Source: Serilophus lunatus (lineage: Eukaryota; Chordata; Aves; Passeriformes; Eurylaimidae). Taken from it: DNA of 64,000 nucleotides. Made by a program: the position numbers and the translations under genes. The notes under the pieces are model-generated. The model was not told the DNA's origin, ran no database searches, and worked only from the letters and a program-made list of their open reading frames with translations. This document shows positions 50,671 to 62,600 of this stretch, piece by piece. The stretch lies in the NCBI GenBank assembly GCA_013399895.1, contig VXBA01000883.1, positions 680,880 to 744,879 of the forward strand, read 5' to 3'. The first letter of the stretch is position 1. Every line of letters begins with the position of its first letter.

Positions 50671-53491
50671 TGCTGCTGAGTGTCTGAACAGCACTGAGAG
50701 TCACTGCTGCCCATAATGGCAGATGTGGGGCTCAATGTCTCAAGCAGCACCAAAGCCTCACATGGAGTCTCCTCTCCAAAAGCCCGCTCATGGATGACCC
50801 AGTGGATGGCAGTCCTCAGGCTGGGAAACTTTATTCATTCCTCCGCGGTTAAAATCTGATTGATTTCCATCTGGTGACTTCACGAGTAGTTGCTATACCC
50901 AGATGGCCTCAGGTGATACATTTTATCTATTTTTATCCTTGCAAAGGAGAAATAAATACAGGTAGATGACATGGGAAAGTGCCCTGAACCAAGCAGAAAG
51001 CTTTAGTGATAGCAGTTTTATCATGTCCATTCCGAAAGATGCTTTAATATCACAGAAAATGCTAAAAGTGAGAAGAAATGAAAACAATCGGTATCTTTAT
51101 GGATGAACTGTAAACCATGCCATCAGGACAGTTCTATCCAGAAAAATAAAACCCACTCCCCTAACTGCTTTCTATTGCACTCAATAGCTAAAAAATTACA
51201 ATGGTGGGTAAATTTTACTCCAGACAGAATAAAGTGTGCCCCAGCTGCACTACATAGCTCATTTTCCTGTCTGTGTGTGCACAGCATGCACTCTGTGTAA
51301 TGAAGGATAATTGTGTCAGTACATAATTAGAGATAAAAAAGCGATGCCAGTGATAAGATCAGCATGGCAATCCTCCTAAAGAGATAGATATCTACTTGGC
51401 CCGTGGTTTGAGGCCAGGTCTGGGACTAGGGTCAAGAAACTACATCTCTAACTGGGCTGTTGCATGACCCTGAGGAGAACATTTAGCTTTTCTTTGTCCA
51501 ATTTCCCACGTGGTACAGGTTAAAGATGATTGTTCAGATGAATGTCAGCTCTCTGCAGGACCCATGAAAAATTCAGGCAATATTTGAATCATTTAAAGGT
51601 TATTTCCAAAATGCACTGTAGCAAAGTCTAGAGAGAAGACCAAGGGCTGAAAAACTTGCAAAAAGTGTTTAAAGATATTATTTATGAATTAGCTAAAATT
51701 GATTAATGAAAAGTGCATGAAGGCAGCCAGGATACATGTCTATTATTTTTGTACTGAAAAGCTGCAGAAACACTGTGAACAATAATAAAGATATTAAAAA
51801 GAAAGAAACTCTTAGGAAAGTACCCAGCAGCTCCACGAGCCATCCCAATGCTTGCTGTTCCCCCACATGAGTGGGGATACATCTGTCAGAAACTGTCATT
51901 GGCTGCTAAGCTGATAGCAGGGCAGCTTGGAGTCTCAGGATCTGTAGGAAAGGGAACTAATTTTCCATCTCAGGATCCGTCACTTTGAATTCCCATTTTA
52001 ACACAAAGTCAGCAATGGATTTGTAGTGACAATTGTGTAGAGTGGGATCTGAACTGACCTCTGATGATCTGACATCAGATATAGTTGGGACTGGAATCAA
52101 GAGTTGGCTGAAAAATTTGAGTTTCATCATTAGTCGTCATTTAAAAACAAACAAAACCCCAAAGAAGTTACTACTTAGTCTTTCTGGCATGAATTCTGTT
52201 CTTATTTTAAGAATATTCAAAAAGATGGGACTCAGCCTATCTGCTCAGGACAGGACTTGGGATAACTGAGACCTGCTCAGGAGAGGACTCCAGCTGAAAA
52301 CAGCCTCAGCAGCTGCTTTAATGAGACAGTCCAGGGCTATCCCATGGAAACCCCACCCTTCTGCTGCCTTAGGCTAGTCTTAGAACAGATCTGCTTTTAT
52401 GGAGATGCAGAGACAACACCTTCTCAACTCAGCAGCTGATGGGTGAGGAAGAGGAGGGAATGGGCAGTGGTGAAGGCATCCTGTAGGTCCAACTGTTGGC
52501 ACAATGACTGGGATGAGTCTAAGCTGTGCTATGGTACTTAACATGAGATCTTATTCTAGAGACATAGAAGAAGGGATTAAGGTAGGGAGAGAGATTTGGG
52601 AAGAAATGAGATTTGCAGAAGAGGATAAGGTGAGGAAAAGAGGCATTGCAGAAGTGGAAAGAAACAATTAAAGATCAGACAGCAGCGTCAGAGTTGGAAG
52701 AGGCTCTCTCTGGGCATCAAGGACAGCAGAAAACTCTTCAGCCATACCTAGGAGGTGGTGGGACCTCAGAAGTGAGACTTGAGCATGGCTGGGATGCCCC
52801 CTCAGTGACTGAAGTGAGTGTGAAACACTTATTCTGGCCAGTACCTGGATCTAAACTCCAACATCCTATTGGAAATGTGCCCCTAAGTGCCAGGTAAGGA
52901 CCGTGAGTCTCAGAGACCCCATAAAGGGCCATTTTTATAGTGCAAGTGGTCTCATGGTCAGTAGCATCAAGAGAAGGGCACTGAGGAAGGTCACCAGACC
53001 ATGATGTGAGCAGAATTGCACTGACTTGTGAGAAGCCAGGCAGCTGAAAGCAGAGGCATTGTTAAAACCATTCCTTTGTGGGACATTCCTTTGTGTTTAC
53101 TTCTCCACAACACTTTTAAAGGCCATTCATATAATGCTGGAAGGAAAATGGGAAATGCCTTGTCTTGGGCTTCCTGTTGTCAAAGAGAGAAAGAAACCAA
53201 CATTCTCCTGCACAGGTGCTGGTCGGGGCCCAAAATTCACTTTATCCCAGTGCAGGGCCTTAGGGCAGCTCATGGGTCATGGGGCTGGCACGGCACAGTG
53301 TGGCTGGGAGCTCTCCCTCTGCCCATGGGCACCATGCCTGCTCCTCCAGCTCATATTTTATTTTTAATTCAGAGGGATGGAGAAAGGAAGAGGCGGGTGC
53401 TGCCCTGGGTTGAAGTCCAAAAAGCATTGTTTTCTCATTATGAGCATTGTGTTGCCATCATGGATAATTATAATCTTACATCTCAATTCGG

Positions 53492-53508
53492 TTTTTTTTT
53501 TTTTTTTT
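53492..53508. repeat. Poly(T)17 homopolymer
   Basis: Seventeen T followed by AG on the plus strand. It could mimic a splice acceptor tract, but no supported exon follows. Confidence 0.8.
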
Positions 53509-54244
53509 AGAAAACCACACAAAGGCACTGAACACAGAAACTTCTTGGTGACAACCCAGGAGATGTCTGTTGTTCTTCCTGACTGTATTTTATCTTATGG
53601 GGGTTTGAGGGTATTGCTGTGGAAATGCCAGATATTAAAACCTCATTATACTTTTGTTTGCAAAACAGATCTTAATTACTTGCTATTCTAAACAATTACA
53701 CTGGCAGGCAAATTCTGGAAAAATTTACAGCCAAAAAGGATGAAAAATCTTTTTTTTTGCTTTGTTGAAACAGCAAAATCTGAATGCAAATTCACTTAAT
53801 CAGCCAAAACACCCTGCTAACACAGCCCTATTCCCAAGGAGGCACTTTTCCAATTTTCTAAAGTGGAGCTACTTCTGTTTCCTAAACCTTGTTCCAACTA
53901 TAGTTGTAATAAAAAGTTAAATGTTGTTCTGCAACCTGCACCAGCATATGGAGCTTTGGTATGAATCAAGGAGACACACCCCAGCCATGCCCTCATGGCC
54001 TTCCCTGTGTAACTCACACATGAAGTGAGAAGTGCAAATCCCCACTGGGGTTCCAGGTGATCAACACTCCAGATTCAGTACAAAACCACCTTGGCATTAA
54101 GGATTAGCAAGGCAACGCTGATGATTTCTGATGCCTTCTTGTCTAACAGAAAAAAAAATCTCATTCACTTTGGCTGGGGTTCTTGAGTGATTCTCACTTC
54201 CAAAACTGATAGTGTTGATGTAGTAGGACTGCCACGGATTTACA

Positions 54245-54271
54245 GGGGGGGAAAAAAAAAAAAAAAAAAAA
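54245..54271. repeat. G7 followed by A20 homopurine run
   Basis: A simple purine run (seven G, then twenty A). No flanking duplication or retroelement body was recognised, so I do not call it an insertion tail. Confidence 0.8.
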
Positions 54272-55059
54272 GCAACAATAATGTCTAGTAGAATTGACTT
54301 GGTTTCATGGGGATTCCAGTCTTGATGTTCCTGTCCCTGTGTGAAACTGAATTCTCTGTGGTCTCCGTTACCCCCTGAGGTCTCTGTTACATGAACTACA
54401 GGTCTCCTAATTGTCAGTTAAGCCTGTGCTTAAAGCAAAACCGCTCTCAAGAGGTTCAGGGGGTGTTGCTTTTATGGCAGTCATTTGACTAAGTGTCGAA
54501 CATTATTTGAACACTTACTTGCCTTGGAGAAGATTAATCTCTTTTGCTATTTCCCTCCCTGCAGAGGATAGCCATTGCCCGTCTCTGGAGAACCGACTTC
54601 TATAAAGCTTGAAGTGAATGGTCCATGTGCTGTTGCTCCCAGCCAGTGCTTGGGCATCAGGTAGTTCCTGAGATTACAACTGAGTTCCCCTCCACATCAC
54701 CTCATCCAGGATCTCTGAAAGGGCCACGAGTGAGTTGATGCACAGGTTTAGGCTTAAAGTTGGCCCAAATCAGCCCCTGAGTGCACAGCTGGCCAGCTGG
54801 GTCTGTACATCTGTACAGCCACTCCCAAAGACTCAAGCAGAGCCTGCTGGCCCCCCAGCAACACCCCCCTTCTGGAGTAGACTGGGCAGCTCCCTGGGGA
54901 GCCCCCTCTGCTTTCCCGAAGCGTTCAGCCCCAGGGAAGTGTGCAGGCCCGGCAGCCTGGGGAGGGCACCCCGAGCCTCATCCAGGCAGCAGGATTCTGC
55001 AATAAATTAGGCACATCCAATATTGCATCTGGAATACCTAAAAACTAAGAGTACACAAC

Positions 55060-55350
55060 TCCCATGTAGGTCCATGGGATACGGCGACTGTAACCAAATT
55101 ACTTGGGTTAATTATGGTTTAGTGCCATTTAAAGACTGATGATGGGATGACGCGAGGGGCAGTGATGTCACTCTCCTCTCTAAGCTTCTCGCCTGGCAAA
55201 GCCAACAGTTCAGCACGGCACCGACTTCAAGGAATTAGGAAATTTCTGCGAGATCGCTTATCTCCTTTGGGGGCTGTAATTTTCTAAAAATGCCAAAAGA
55301 TAAATGTGCATTACACATTGTGTGATTATATGTTTCAAGCCTCAGCTCCC
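55060..55350. promoter_or_regulatory. Candidate conserved noncoding element with CRE-like sites
   Basis: Non-repetitive block with a CRE half-site TGACGCGA (55148-55155), a near-palindromic CRE/AP-1-like GTGATGTCAC (55162-55171), a GATA-type word CTTATCTCC (55258-55266) and retained CpGs. The texture is typical of vertebrate enhancers. Function and conservation are inferred. Confidence 0.35.
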
Positions 55351-55483
55351 GGTGACCAGTAGATGTTCAGTTACTTCTTTTGTGAAAGTTTAGTACCTGA
55401 ATGGGAAGCTGCAGGCAGATGAGCGTCCCAAACAGAACCAGCACCTCTGCAGCCGCTGAACTCTCAGAGAGGAGCCCGGCGCA

Positions 55484-55545
55484 GGGAGCTGGAAACTGGG
55501 AGCTGGGAACTGGGCACCGGGAGTGGATGCTGGGCTCTGGGAGCA
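55484..55545. repeat. Short imperfect minisatellite, GGGAGCTGGGAACTG-like
   Basis: Four or five imperfect copies of a unit of about 14-15 bases built on CTGGGA (for example GGAAACTGGGAGCTGGGAAC). It is a small local tandem repeat in GC-rich sequence. Confidence 0.6.
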
Positions 55546-55574
55546 GGTACCTCCCCGCCCCTCTCTGAACCCCA

Positions 55575-55740
55575 GGTGCTGCTCAGGGCAGCGATTCAAT
55601 GCTAATTTGAGCTGATGGCCGTGATTGCCAGAGCACTCAGGGTTATTGTGTACACCTTTTCAATCGTCTCACTTCCTTAAATACACAGGCAGCGTTTTAC
55701 ATTTGCTCCCGGCTAATCCTGTTGTCCCTGGAGCGGCAGG
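55575..55740. promoter_or_regulatory. Candidate conserved noncoding element
   Basis: Non-repetitive, CpG-retaining block with homeodomain-like words TGCTAATTTGAG and GGCTAATCC (bicoid/OTX-type TAATCC) and ATTCAATGC. It belongs to the same enhancer-like cluster as the neighbouring blocks. Inference only. Confidence 0.28.
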
Positions 55741-56239
55741 CTGAGGTTAGGAGGAGGGTGGGCAAGGACCAGGAGCCAGACCCGAGCCGGGCAGGCTCAT
55801 CTCTCACCTCTCTCCACTCTCTCCTGCACTGTGACCTCTTTCCTGCTTCGGCTGAGATTCTGTTCCCTTTAACGGAGTGAGGTTTTTTGTGAAAGATCAT
55901 CACTAAGGTTCATGACATTTCTTCCCAGAAAGGAGCTCATCCTCCGGTTATCCCATCCGCTTTAGAAGCCTTTGCAATGGCATTAGTCATTCAGTTTGGT
56001 TTTCTAATTTCATTAGAAAGACACAGTTGTAAAGCTGCACAATGAAAAAAACAAAATCAATTTAGGACCATAAAGTGTTCCATTGGGATTTGGAATCTTG
56101 GTCGAGATACACTACATAGGGACAGGGATTACACAGCACCTAAAGGCAAACACACTGGAGAGTATTTCTCGTGAGGAAGTGCCTGTTCACACTTCTCTAA
56201 AGGCAAAGGGATCTTGTCTAAGGTAAAATAAACCACCCT

Positions 56240-57034
56240 GTGCACAGCTTCTCCCAGTGCCTCTGGCTGGGAGTCCAACATCCCCTACGGCAGCATTCCC
56301 AGACAGCCCGCGCTCTTTGCTGCCCATCATGGCCTGCCGTGCACGGACCTCGCCGACACCAATCTAAAGGGATTTTCTGGGCTGCTATGCCCGTGAGGAA
56401 CTGGCTTTCACCAAAACCTCACAGTAACCCTATTACCTTAAACCTGCTCTTCATGAATGCAGAGCAAAAGCACCGGGATGTGACAATGGGTGCCTGCACA
56501 GCCTCAAAGTGCCCGGCATATGGGCAACGACCACCCTGGCACAGTATGCTCCCTGAGGACAGTGCTCTTCCCTTCCCCTTCCTTTGGCAGGTCTGGGAGA
56601 GAAGCAGGTCCCTGCAAAGTGGTGCCAGTGCAGAGCTGCCAACCAGCAGCCAGAGCCTTGCCCTGGCCCCGTGTCTGTGTGGACCCCCCAGCTTGAACCC
56701 CTACGCTGCAGGCTTCAACTCCCACAGGTTTTTTCACGGTGAGAACAGCGATGCAGGAAAGGGGGATCTCGGAGCTCCTGCAAAACTTGCTTTGATGTTA
56801 GACAGAGCCAGCTCTGTAAGGGCAATCTCTACTCCCACTTCTGGAGAAAAGGAAGTTTCATTGTTTTGGCCACACCGACACATTGTTTTGGCCACGGCAC
56901 CGACACAAACATTTAGTGTGCACGGTGACAAATACTCTGTATCTGAGCACATTCATACATCAAGAGTCACCAAGAGCGATTTAAGCACGTCTGAGTGCTC
57001 AGTAGGAGTGGGAAGGACAGAGGATTGTGCTTAA
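56240..57034 (+). other. Unexplained 264-codon open frame, not called as a gene
   Basis: The longest gap-free open frame in the window. The product is rich in Ser, Pro, Cys and His, with no recognisable domain, signal peptide, membrane span or repeat. There is no clear CpG promoter, Kozak context or splice structure. A local duplication of CATTGTTTTGGCCAC (56859-56880 and 56881-56905) lies within it. An open frame this long is uncommon but possible by chance in moderately GC-rich sequence. I treat it as probably noncoding and list it so that it can be tested. Confidence 0.15.
56859..56905. repeat. Tandem duplication of a 22/25-base unit
   Basis: CATTGTTTTGGCCACACCGACA is followed at once by a second copy carrying three extra bases (GGC) before CACCGACA. 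It is a recent-looking short duplication. The inner CATTGTTTTGGCCA contains an inverted SOX core (ATTGTT). Confidence 0.75.
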
Positions 57035-57049
57035 AACTTTGCAGTCTTG

Positions 57050-57330
57050 CCTTAACAGGAATTGCTGAGAATTAAAGACATCAACCTGCCAGGAGACTCT
57101 GCCAGGTATTGTATGCGAATCCTCTTTGGTGCAGGAAGATTGCAGCGAAAAAAGGTCCCTTTTATGTCAGGCGAAGGCTGCCAGTCAGAGCAGAACGATG
57201 AGGCGCTGCGCAGGCATAGGGACATCAATCTCAGGAGCAAATGAACCAGAACCATAGCCTTGGTGGAAGCCGAAAGTAATGCATATTGGGATAGGCAAAG
57301 CTGAAGCTGTAAGCTAAAGGTGACTTTTGT
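57050..57330. promoter_or_regulatory. Candidate conserved noncoding element with POU-type sites
   Basis: Non-repetitive block with ATGCGAAT (57113-57120, one base from the octamer), TAATGCAT followed by ATT (57277-57287, POU-homeodomain type), and dense CpGs (GATGAGGCGCTGCGCAGGC). No coding potential is recognised. It looks like a developmental enhancer core; inferred from motif texture only. Confidence 0.35.
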
Positions 57331-57595
57331 GTGCCCTAATGGGGAAAGCGCCCGGGGGGGAGGGCAGCTGCTGGCCCAAACCCCTCAGCCCTGCTGGGTG
57401 GGAGATGTCTGCTTAACAGCCCGCATTCCTGGGCTCTGTCAGCTTCCCCTTATCTCCCGATCTTCATGGTAACCACAACCAGCTATTTGTCCCTGAAATG
57501 GGTTGGTAGGGGATAGAAAAGGCCTTTCAGGTGCACAGGGTCCTGCGGCGCTGCGCATTCTTAATTACTACAATGAGGCATTTCTTAATCTTTCT

Positions 57596-57636
57596 TTCTT
57601 CCTTTCCTTTCCTTTCCTTTCCTTTCCTTTCCTTTC
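57596..57636. repeat. (CCTTT)n microsatellite, about 8 units
   Basis: A perfect pentanucleotide run of about 40 bases, preceded by TTTC repeats and followed about 45 bases later by another T/C-rich stretch. Confidence 0.92.
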
Positions 57637-58199
57637 TCCCTACTATGGCATATTGTTAATATGTGAGAATTCCAGCCCAGATTTTCTTTTCTTTTTTTTT
57701 TCCTAACACGAAGCTTGCTCTTTCAGAAGAGAAGGTGATTTGGGAAGCTTAATATTTTTAGAGGCAGCGCCCAACAAAAGGGCTCCCCATCACGGCCTGA
57801 GCAGAGAATCAGTCTCAGCAACACAAATAGCAACTCTTTGAATCCTGGGAAACTGAGGAATGAGGTGGACATACACAACGTAGGACAACGTTTGACAGCG
57901 GGCAGAAGAAAATAGACCTGCTGCTCCTCTTGCAGGAGGAGTGGGATGGAGAAGCTGAGCCAGGGAAGGACAGGGAGAGAGCCCGATGTGTTCCAGGGGG
58001 CCCAGTATCTCCTGGGCTGGGCAGAGCCCTCCTGAGAAAAATGTGTCTCTGTAAAAAGGGCAGCAGCTGGACGTCCATTTATTTTATAATGCTCAGAGTG
58101 AGGGTAATGGTAAGAGGTAAAATGTTCCTCGCAGCAGCATTGCAACACCCAGAGAAAAGCATTTAGAAAAACTTCAGTATTTTGTCAATATCCTGTAAA

Positions 58200-58610
58200 A
58201 GTGGGCCTGCCAGCACATCCCTCAGCGTGAGGAGTCAGAGTGCCGATGAACTCAGTGGTTGAAATGAAGAGAGAAGCGGACTTAGCTGTTTGAAATCAGA
58301 CGCAAAATAAACGTGGGCCTGAACCTATGCTAAAGGTCTGCTCACAACTCCAAGTGCCAGGTAATAAGCGACTCTTCTGTCCTGCAATGACTGCGGTATC
58401 ATGAGGGACCTTTCTCTCTGCCTCACAGGACAGAAGCACTAATGATGCTAATCAAGTGCTAACGTGCAGCCCATCCGTTCTGTGTCTCACACAAAAGCCA
58501 TTGACCTTTTCTCATTAACAGCCGTCAAGAGGGGCTGGGTGGCCCTGCAAGTAACCTGGAGGTAGGATTGATATTCAAGGATTTCTCTCTATAGTATTTC
58601 TCTAAGTCAC
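58200..58610. promoter_or_regulatory. Candidate conserved noncoding element with homeodomain sites
   Basis: Non-repetitive block with a cluster of homeodomain words: TAATGATGCTAAT (58440-58452) followed directly by an NKX2-type TCAAGTGC (58452-58459), plus CATTAACAG downstream. CpGs are retained. No open frame of interest covers it. The call is inference by texture. Confidence 0.35.
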
Positions 58611-58839
58611 TCCTTACACAACTCGTTATTTTTAACTCAAAAAGGCTTTTCTTTCATGGAAACAAACACTCCTAAACAGACTCCCAAAGTTAGAGTTACG
58701 ATAGTGTCTAATAATCTTTGAGGGTAAATTGAATTCCTCCTCTTAAAGCAGCAGGAAGAATTTAAAGTGATGGTTTCTACTGAAGGAAAATACTCCCTCT
58801 GAAATTTTGCCGATGAGTTCATTGAAGTGTTCGAATCAC

Positions 58840-59115
58840 ATTTATGGTTGATTATTCATTTTTTCACTTTGAAGTGCCTGGGGTAATAGTGTAGTAACTC
58901 CCGCAGCGCCGGGCAGCGTTTATTTTCGAGGAAAAGTTATTTGTAAAAGTTATTGTAATTTATAAATATACTTTGGGCCGATCTTAAAATAATTAACCCC
59001 TTCCGGAAAGCCAGTAGGTGGAAGCCTGCAGGGAAGCTTGGCCACCTTTCTCCGGTCCCGGAGAAATTCCTTTAAAAAGGAGGAAATGTGGCTTAGCCAG
59101 AAGTTTCAGGAGATC
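58840..59115. promoter_or_regulatory. Candidate conserved noncoding element, AT-rich homeodomain type
   Basis: TTTATGGTTGATTATTCAT, GTAATTTATAAATATAC and TTAAAATAATTAACCCC words lie around a short GC core (CGCAGCGCCGGGCAGCG). AT-rich homeodomain/HOX-like sites flanking a CpG-containing core are common in ancient enhancers. Conservation is not tested. Confidence 0.33.
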
Positions 59116-59247
59116 ATTTCAAAATCAAAAGGGAAACACTCTTTTCACAGGCAGCGTTTCGCTCAGGGGACATGCATCCCCCGCAGAAGTTCCTTGGGAC
59201 CGGGAAGACGACCCGGGGAGCGGCTCTGAGCCGGGCTGGGACACGCG

Positions 59248-59494
59248 GGCAGCGATGGGCAGCGATGGGCAGAGGACAGCAGGGGACAACAGGGACAGCA
59301 GGGGACAGCAGCGACAGGCAGGGGACAATAGCGACAGGCAGGGGACAACAGGGACAGCAGGGGACAGCAGTGACGGACAGGGGACAGCAGGGGACGGCAG
59401 AGGGCAGGGGACAGCAGGAAACTGTACCCGCGGGCAGGGGACAGCAGTGACAGCCAAGGGACAGCAGCGGGCAGCAGGGGACAGCAGAGGGCAG
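59248..59494. repeat. Minisatellite based on GGGGACAGCA
   Basis: About 245 bases of imperfect direct repeats of a unit near ten bases (GGGGACAGCA, with AGTGAC, AGCGAC and AGGGAC variants). Units are tandem with no unique spacers of constant length, so it is not a CRISPR array. The repeats open frames on both strands (for example 59018-59674 plus, rich in Gly, Gln, Asp and Thr), which I treat as by-products. It is likely length-variable. Confidence 0.9.
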
Positions 59495-59674
59495 GCAGTC
59501 ATTCAGCCTCCCAGATTTCTTTTCATGGATTGTGTGTACGACAGTTGGAATTCACACCGTTTCCTTCCTTCAGTTCCCACTGAACGCTCCGGGACCCGAG
59601 GAGAGCTCGGCACTCGCAAGTTCTCCATCCAGAGCTCTGCCTGCCACGTTCGGAAAACAATCGGCACTTTCTAA

Positions 59675-62600
59675 GCCGATGGAATAACTGCCCCTTGTCG
59701 GTTCCCTGGGCTGAGCCGGAGGCTCGTCACGGCTGCTCTGTTGCGACTCGTGTCAGGCGAGCTCAGGGGGTGCCACACACCCCGTGTGTCCCGGTGAGCA
59801 CCAGCAAGGTGGAACTCGAAGGTTTACACGGGCCCACGTGGGCTCCGGCTTGGCAACAACCTCCCTGAGAGCAGAAGGTGCCTGGATAGATTTTCAATCA
59901 AAGCCGGCGGTACCGCGGGGACTACAAGGCACATCTTCAAGAAGCCCGGTGTCCCAAGCATCCAGGTGTGCCAGCTGTGCTTCTGCAACACGGAGGCGCA
60001 GTGTCCTGACCGTCCTGTGCTGTAGGGCCGCAGGCATAGGGCACAGGGAGCCTCTGCCCCGGGGCTGGCACCGGAGCACTCCCTGACTGTTATATAGGTC
60101 AAGTAATCTTTGAACACCGTGTCTCACACCAGATCTTCCTGTGCAGGAGACTTTATTTATAGATATAGACACAGATACAGAGATACAGACTGCAGTTTCC
60201 ACGGAGGAGTGGTTGTTCCTCATTAGACCCTTGGACCCAATTTCCCTCAGGATGTGTCATCTTAAAGTGTTACCCAGAGACTGATGGACTGTATCCAAAT
60301 AGAAGGTGACAAGCACTATACAACCAAATTACAAAATGAATCAGGTCAGTTCATATTTGAAAGGAAAAATTCTTCTCCCAGAGATCATAATTTATTAAAT
60401 CCTGAAATCAAGAGCTGAATATTTACAGTTTACTTTTTTCCTCTCTTCCTGGAGCTCTAGACAGACATTTTGTTCAGCTGGCCTAAAAAATGAGATCTGC
60501 ATTCAGAATGAAGAAATCTGAAGTGCTTTCCCAGATTTCATTCCTCCTGGAAGATATTAAGAGTTTTACCCATGTTTTTTTTCCCAGCTAATGAGCCTTC
60601 TGACCATTACTGACTTTGGGTGTGATTTTTGACAACATTGTCAAAAGCACAGCTCAAACTGTCATGCTGCAGCCCTGGCTGTTTTAAATTGCAGTGGTAG
60701 AAAGAATAATTATTTATAGATTGTCACCTAAATTGGCATCTGCCTAAGAAATAGACTTATATATTTAAAAATCTCTTTTAGGAGTTTTTTCACAAATGAC
60801 ATAGAATAATTCAACACCCATTACAGAAACAGATCACCTACAATCATAAGCATATTTTGGCTTATTACTAAAGGCTGCTTATTCAAATTATGCCATGAGT
60901 ATTTCCTTAAAGAAACCGAAATGAAATTCAGGTAAGATAGCCACAGCAATCCAAACCTCTTGTCTTTGAGCTACCTTAAAGCTCAAATTCTGGCAAATCC
61001 TCTCCAAAGATATTTTGTGTCCAGGGCTGGGCAGCAGCTTTATTCCTTCCATCCCAGTGAAATCCCTACTGAGGAATGAAGCAGATTATGTTGAATCCAT
61101 GGACTTATATTCCCATTCAGAATGAATGGGCATATACCTCCACATGGAACAAAATGAACCACATGCTAATTTTTAAGAAGTGTTTTTAAGCCTGAGGTTC
61201 TCCTGTGCCTGCTGAGCACACAGGGTGTGAGACACATGAGCCTCAGCTCTGCAAGGGTAACAGCAGATCCAAAAGGTGAGCAGGAAGTTTAATAAAACTG
61301 GTATATTATGGGGGGAAAGTAGCAATTAAACTCTCAGCATGGGCTGAGTCCTAGACATCTTCTTTAACAGTAAATATTTTGTGCCTTTAGCTGCATGTCA
61401 AAACTTTCTGATAGATGTTGTAGAGTTTAAAACAGGATCACTCTATGCAAAGGCACCTGCTCTGTAGAAAAAATGGTGGCAAAAGTGACAGCTGAGCTGG
61501 CTCCTCTCTGCACTGCTGCAGTTTGGGAATTCTACTGCAAACATCAAAAAAAAGTTTTTTTATTTACACAGACAGAAGGTCAAAGCCCTGGCTGGAGCTG
61601 TGTCTGGTGCACCTCAGGGGCAGGACAACAGAGACAGCATCAGCCTTGAAGGCAGAGGTGGCAGAGGGAGAGACAAGCAATGCAGGATCCTGGCTCCTGA
61701 GTGAAATCCAGTGGCCACTTTCCTCACTGCTTGCATGTTTGTTTGGAAAGGCTTAGTGTATATAAGAGCCATCCACAGGCTGACCTTCCAGCTGGACATG
61801 TGAGGAGTAGAGAGGCATAGAGGCCTAACATACAGGCAAGCACTGCACTCCTTCTCTGGGGCAATGATACCTCTGGTGCAAGATCTCCATCCTGTGTCTT
61901 CTTCTATTTTCTCCCTGCTGTTGAGATGGAAGTTACTGACTTAGATAGATTTTTCTCACTTAAATAATATTTTCAAGTCAGAAGACAGCACTGTGAAAAT
62001 CTGCACACAGCAGCAAGCCCTCGATTTTTACTCAAGGAAGCATGAACTACCCAGAAATATGGAGGGTCTACACTTATGCTTCAGGGTAACTGGATTTTCC
62101 TTCCAATACTAAAATGATCATTTGCCCATTGGTTATTCAGCTGGGAGGCAGCAAATCGCTCACCATAGGCTTCCTGCAGCATGTGCAATTATACAATAGG
62201 GCAGTACTGTGCAATTACGCAGCCTCTGCCATCCAAATGCCACAGATCATTTTGCAAGCACTCATTAAATAACTTGCACAACATCCTTGCTGATAAAGTG
62301 CACACTGTCATCATGTCTGAGCATCACAGGCTGAGGCACAGAAGATTCAGGGACTTGCTCAGGGTCACACTTTGAGGATCAATAGGAATCACTAGTGTCT
62401 TCCCTTTCATTACCCAATGCCAGTTCTTATATGCAACATCCTCCGTTTGGATTTTAAATACAGATGACTGATGCCATCTTTCTATTCCTGTTGGAAGGAA
62501 TCCATGTGTCAAATCTGAGTGTAAAAATACCATATTTCGATACAAATATATGCCATAAAAGGAGATCATTCTAGTAGAGCTTGCAAATTCACAGCCCTTT

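Larger units (their letters stand above)
50672..55050. other. Intergenic sequence, no gene supported
   Basis: Mostly unique sequence with poly(T)17 at 53492-53508 and a G7A20 run at 54245-54271. The longest open frame (53028-53510 plus, 160 codons) ends in the T run and has no recognisable product. No element or RNA gene was identified. Confidence 0.5.

Noticed and set aside
53492..53510. Poly-T followed by AG, considered as a plus-strand splice acceptor
   Set aside because: The T run is a homopolymer without a branch-point context, and the following sequence has no recognised exon.
59248..59494. Regular repeats considered as a CRISPR array
   Set aside because: Units are short, tandem and degenerate with no unique spacers, and the window is a vertebrate genome.
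59018..59674. 218-codon plus frame rich in Gly/Gln/Asp, with minus-strand Cys/Pro-rich shadows
   Set aside because: It is driven by the GGGGACAGCA minisatellite; there is no domain, start context or splice support.
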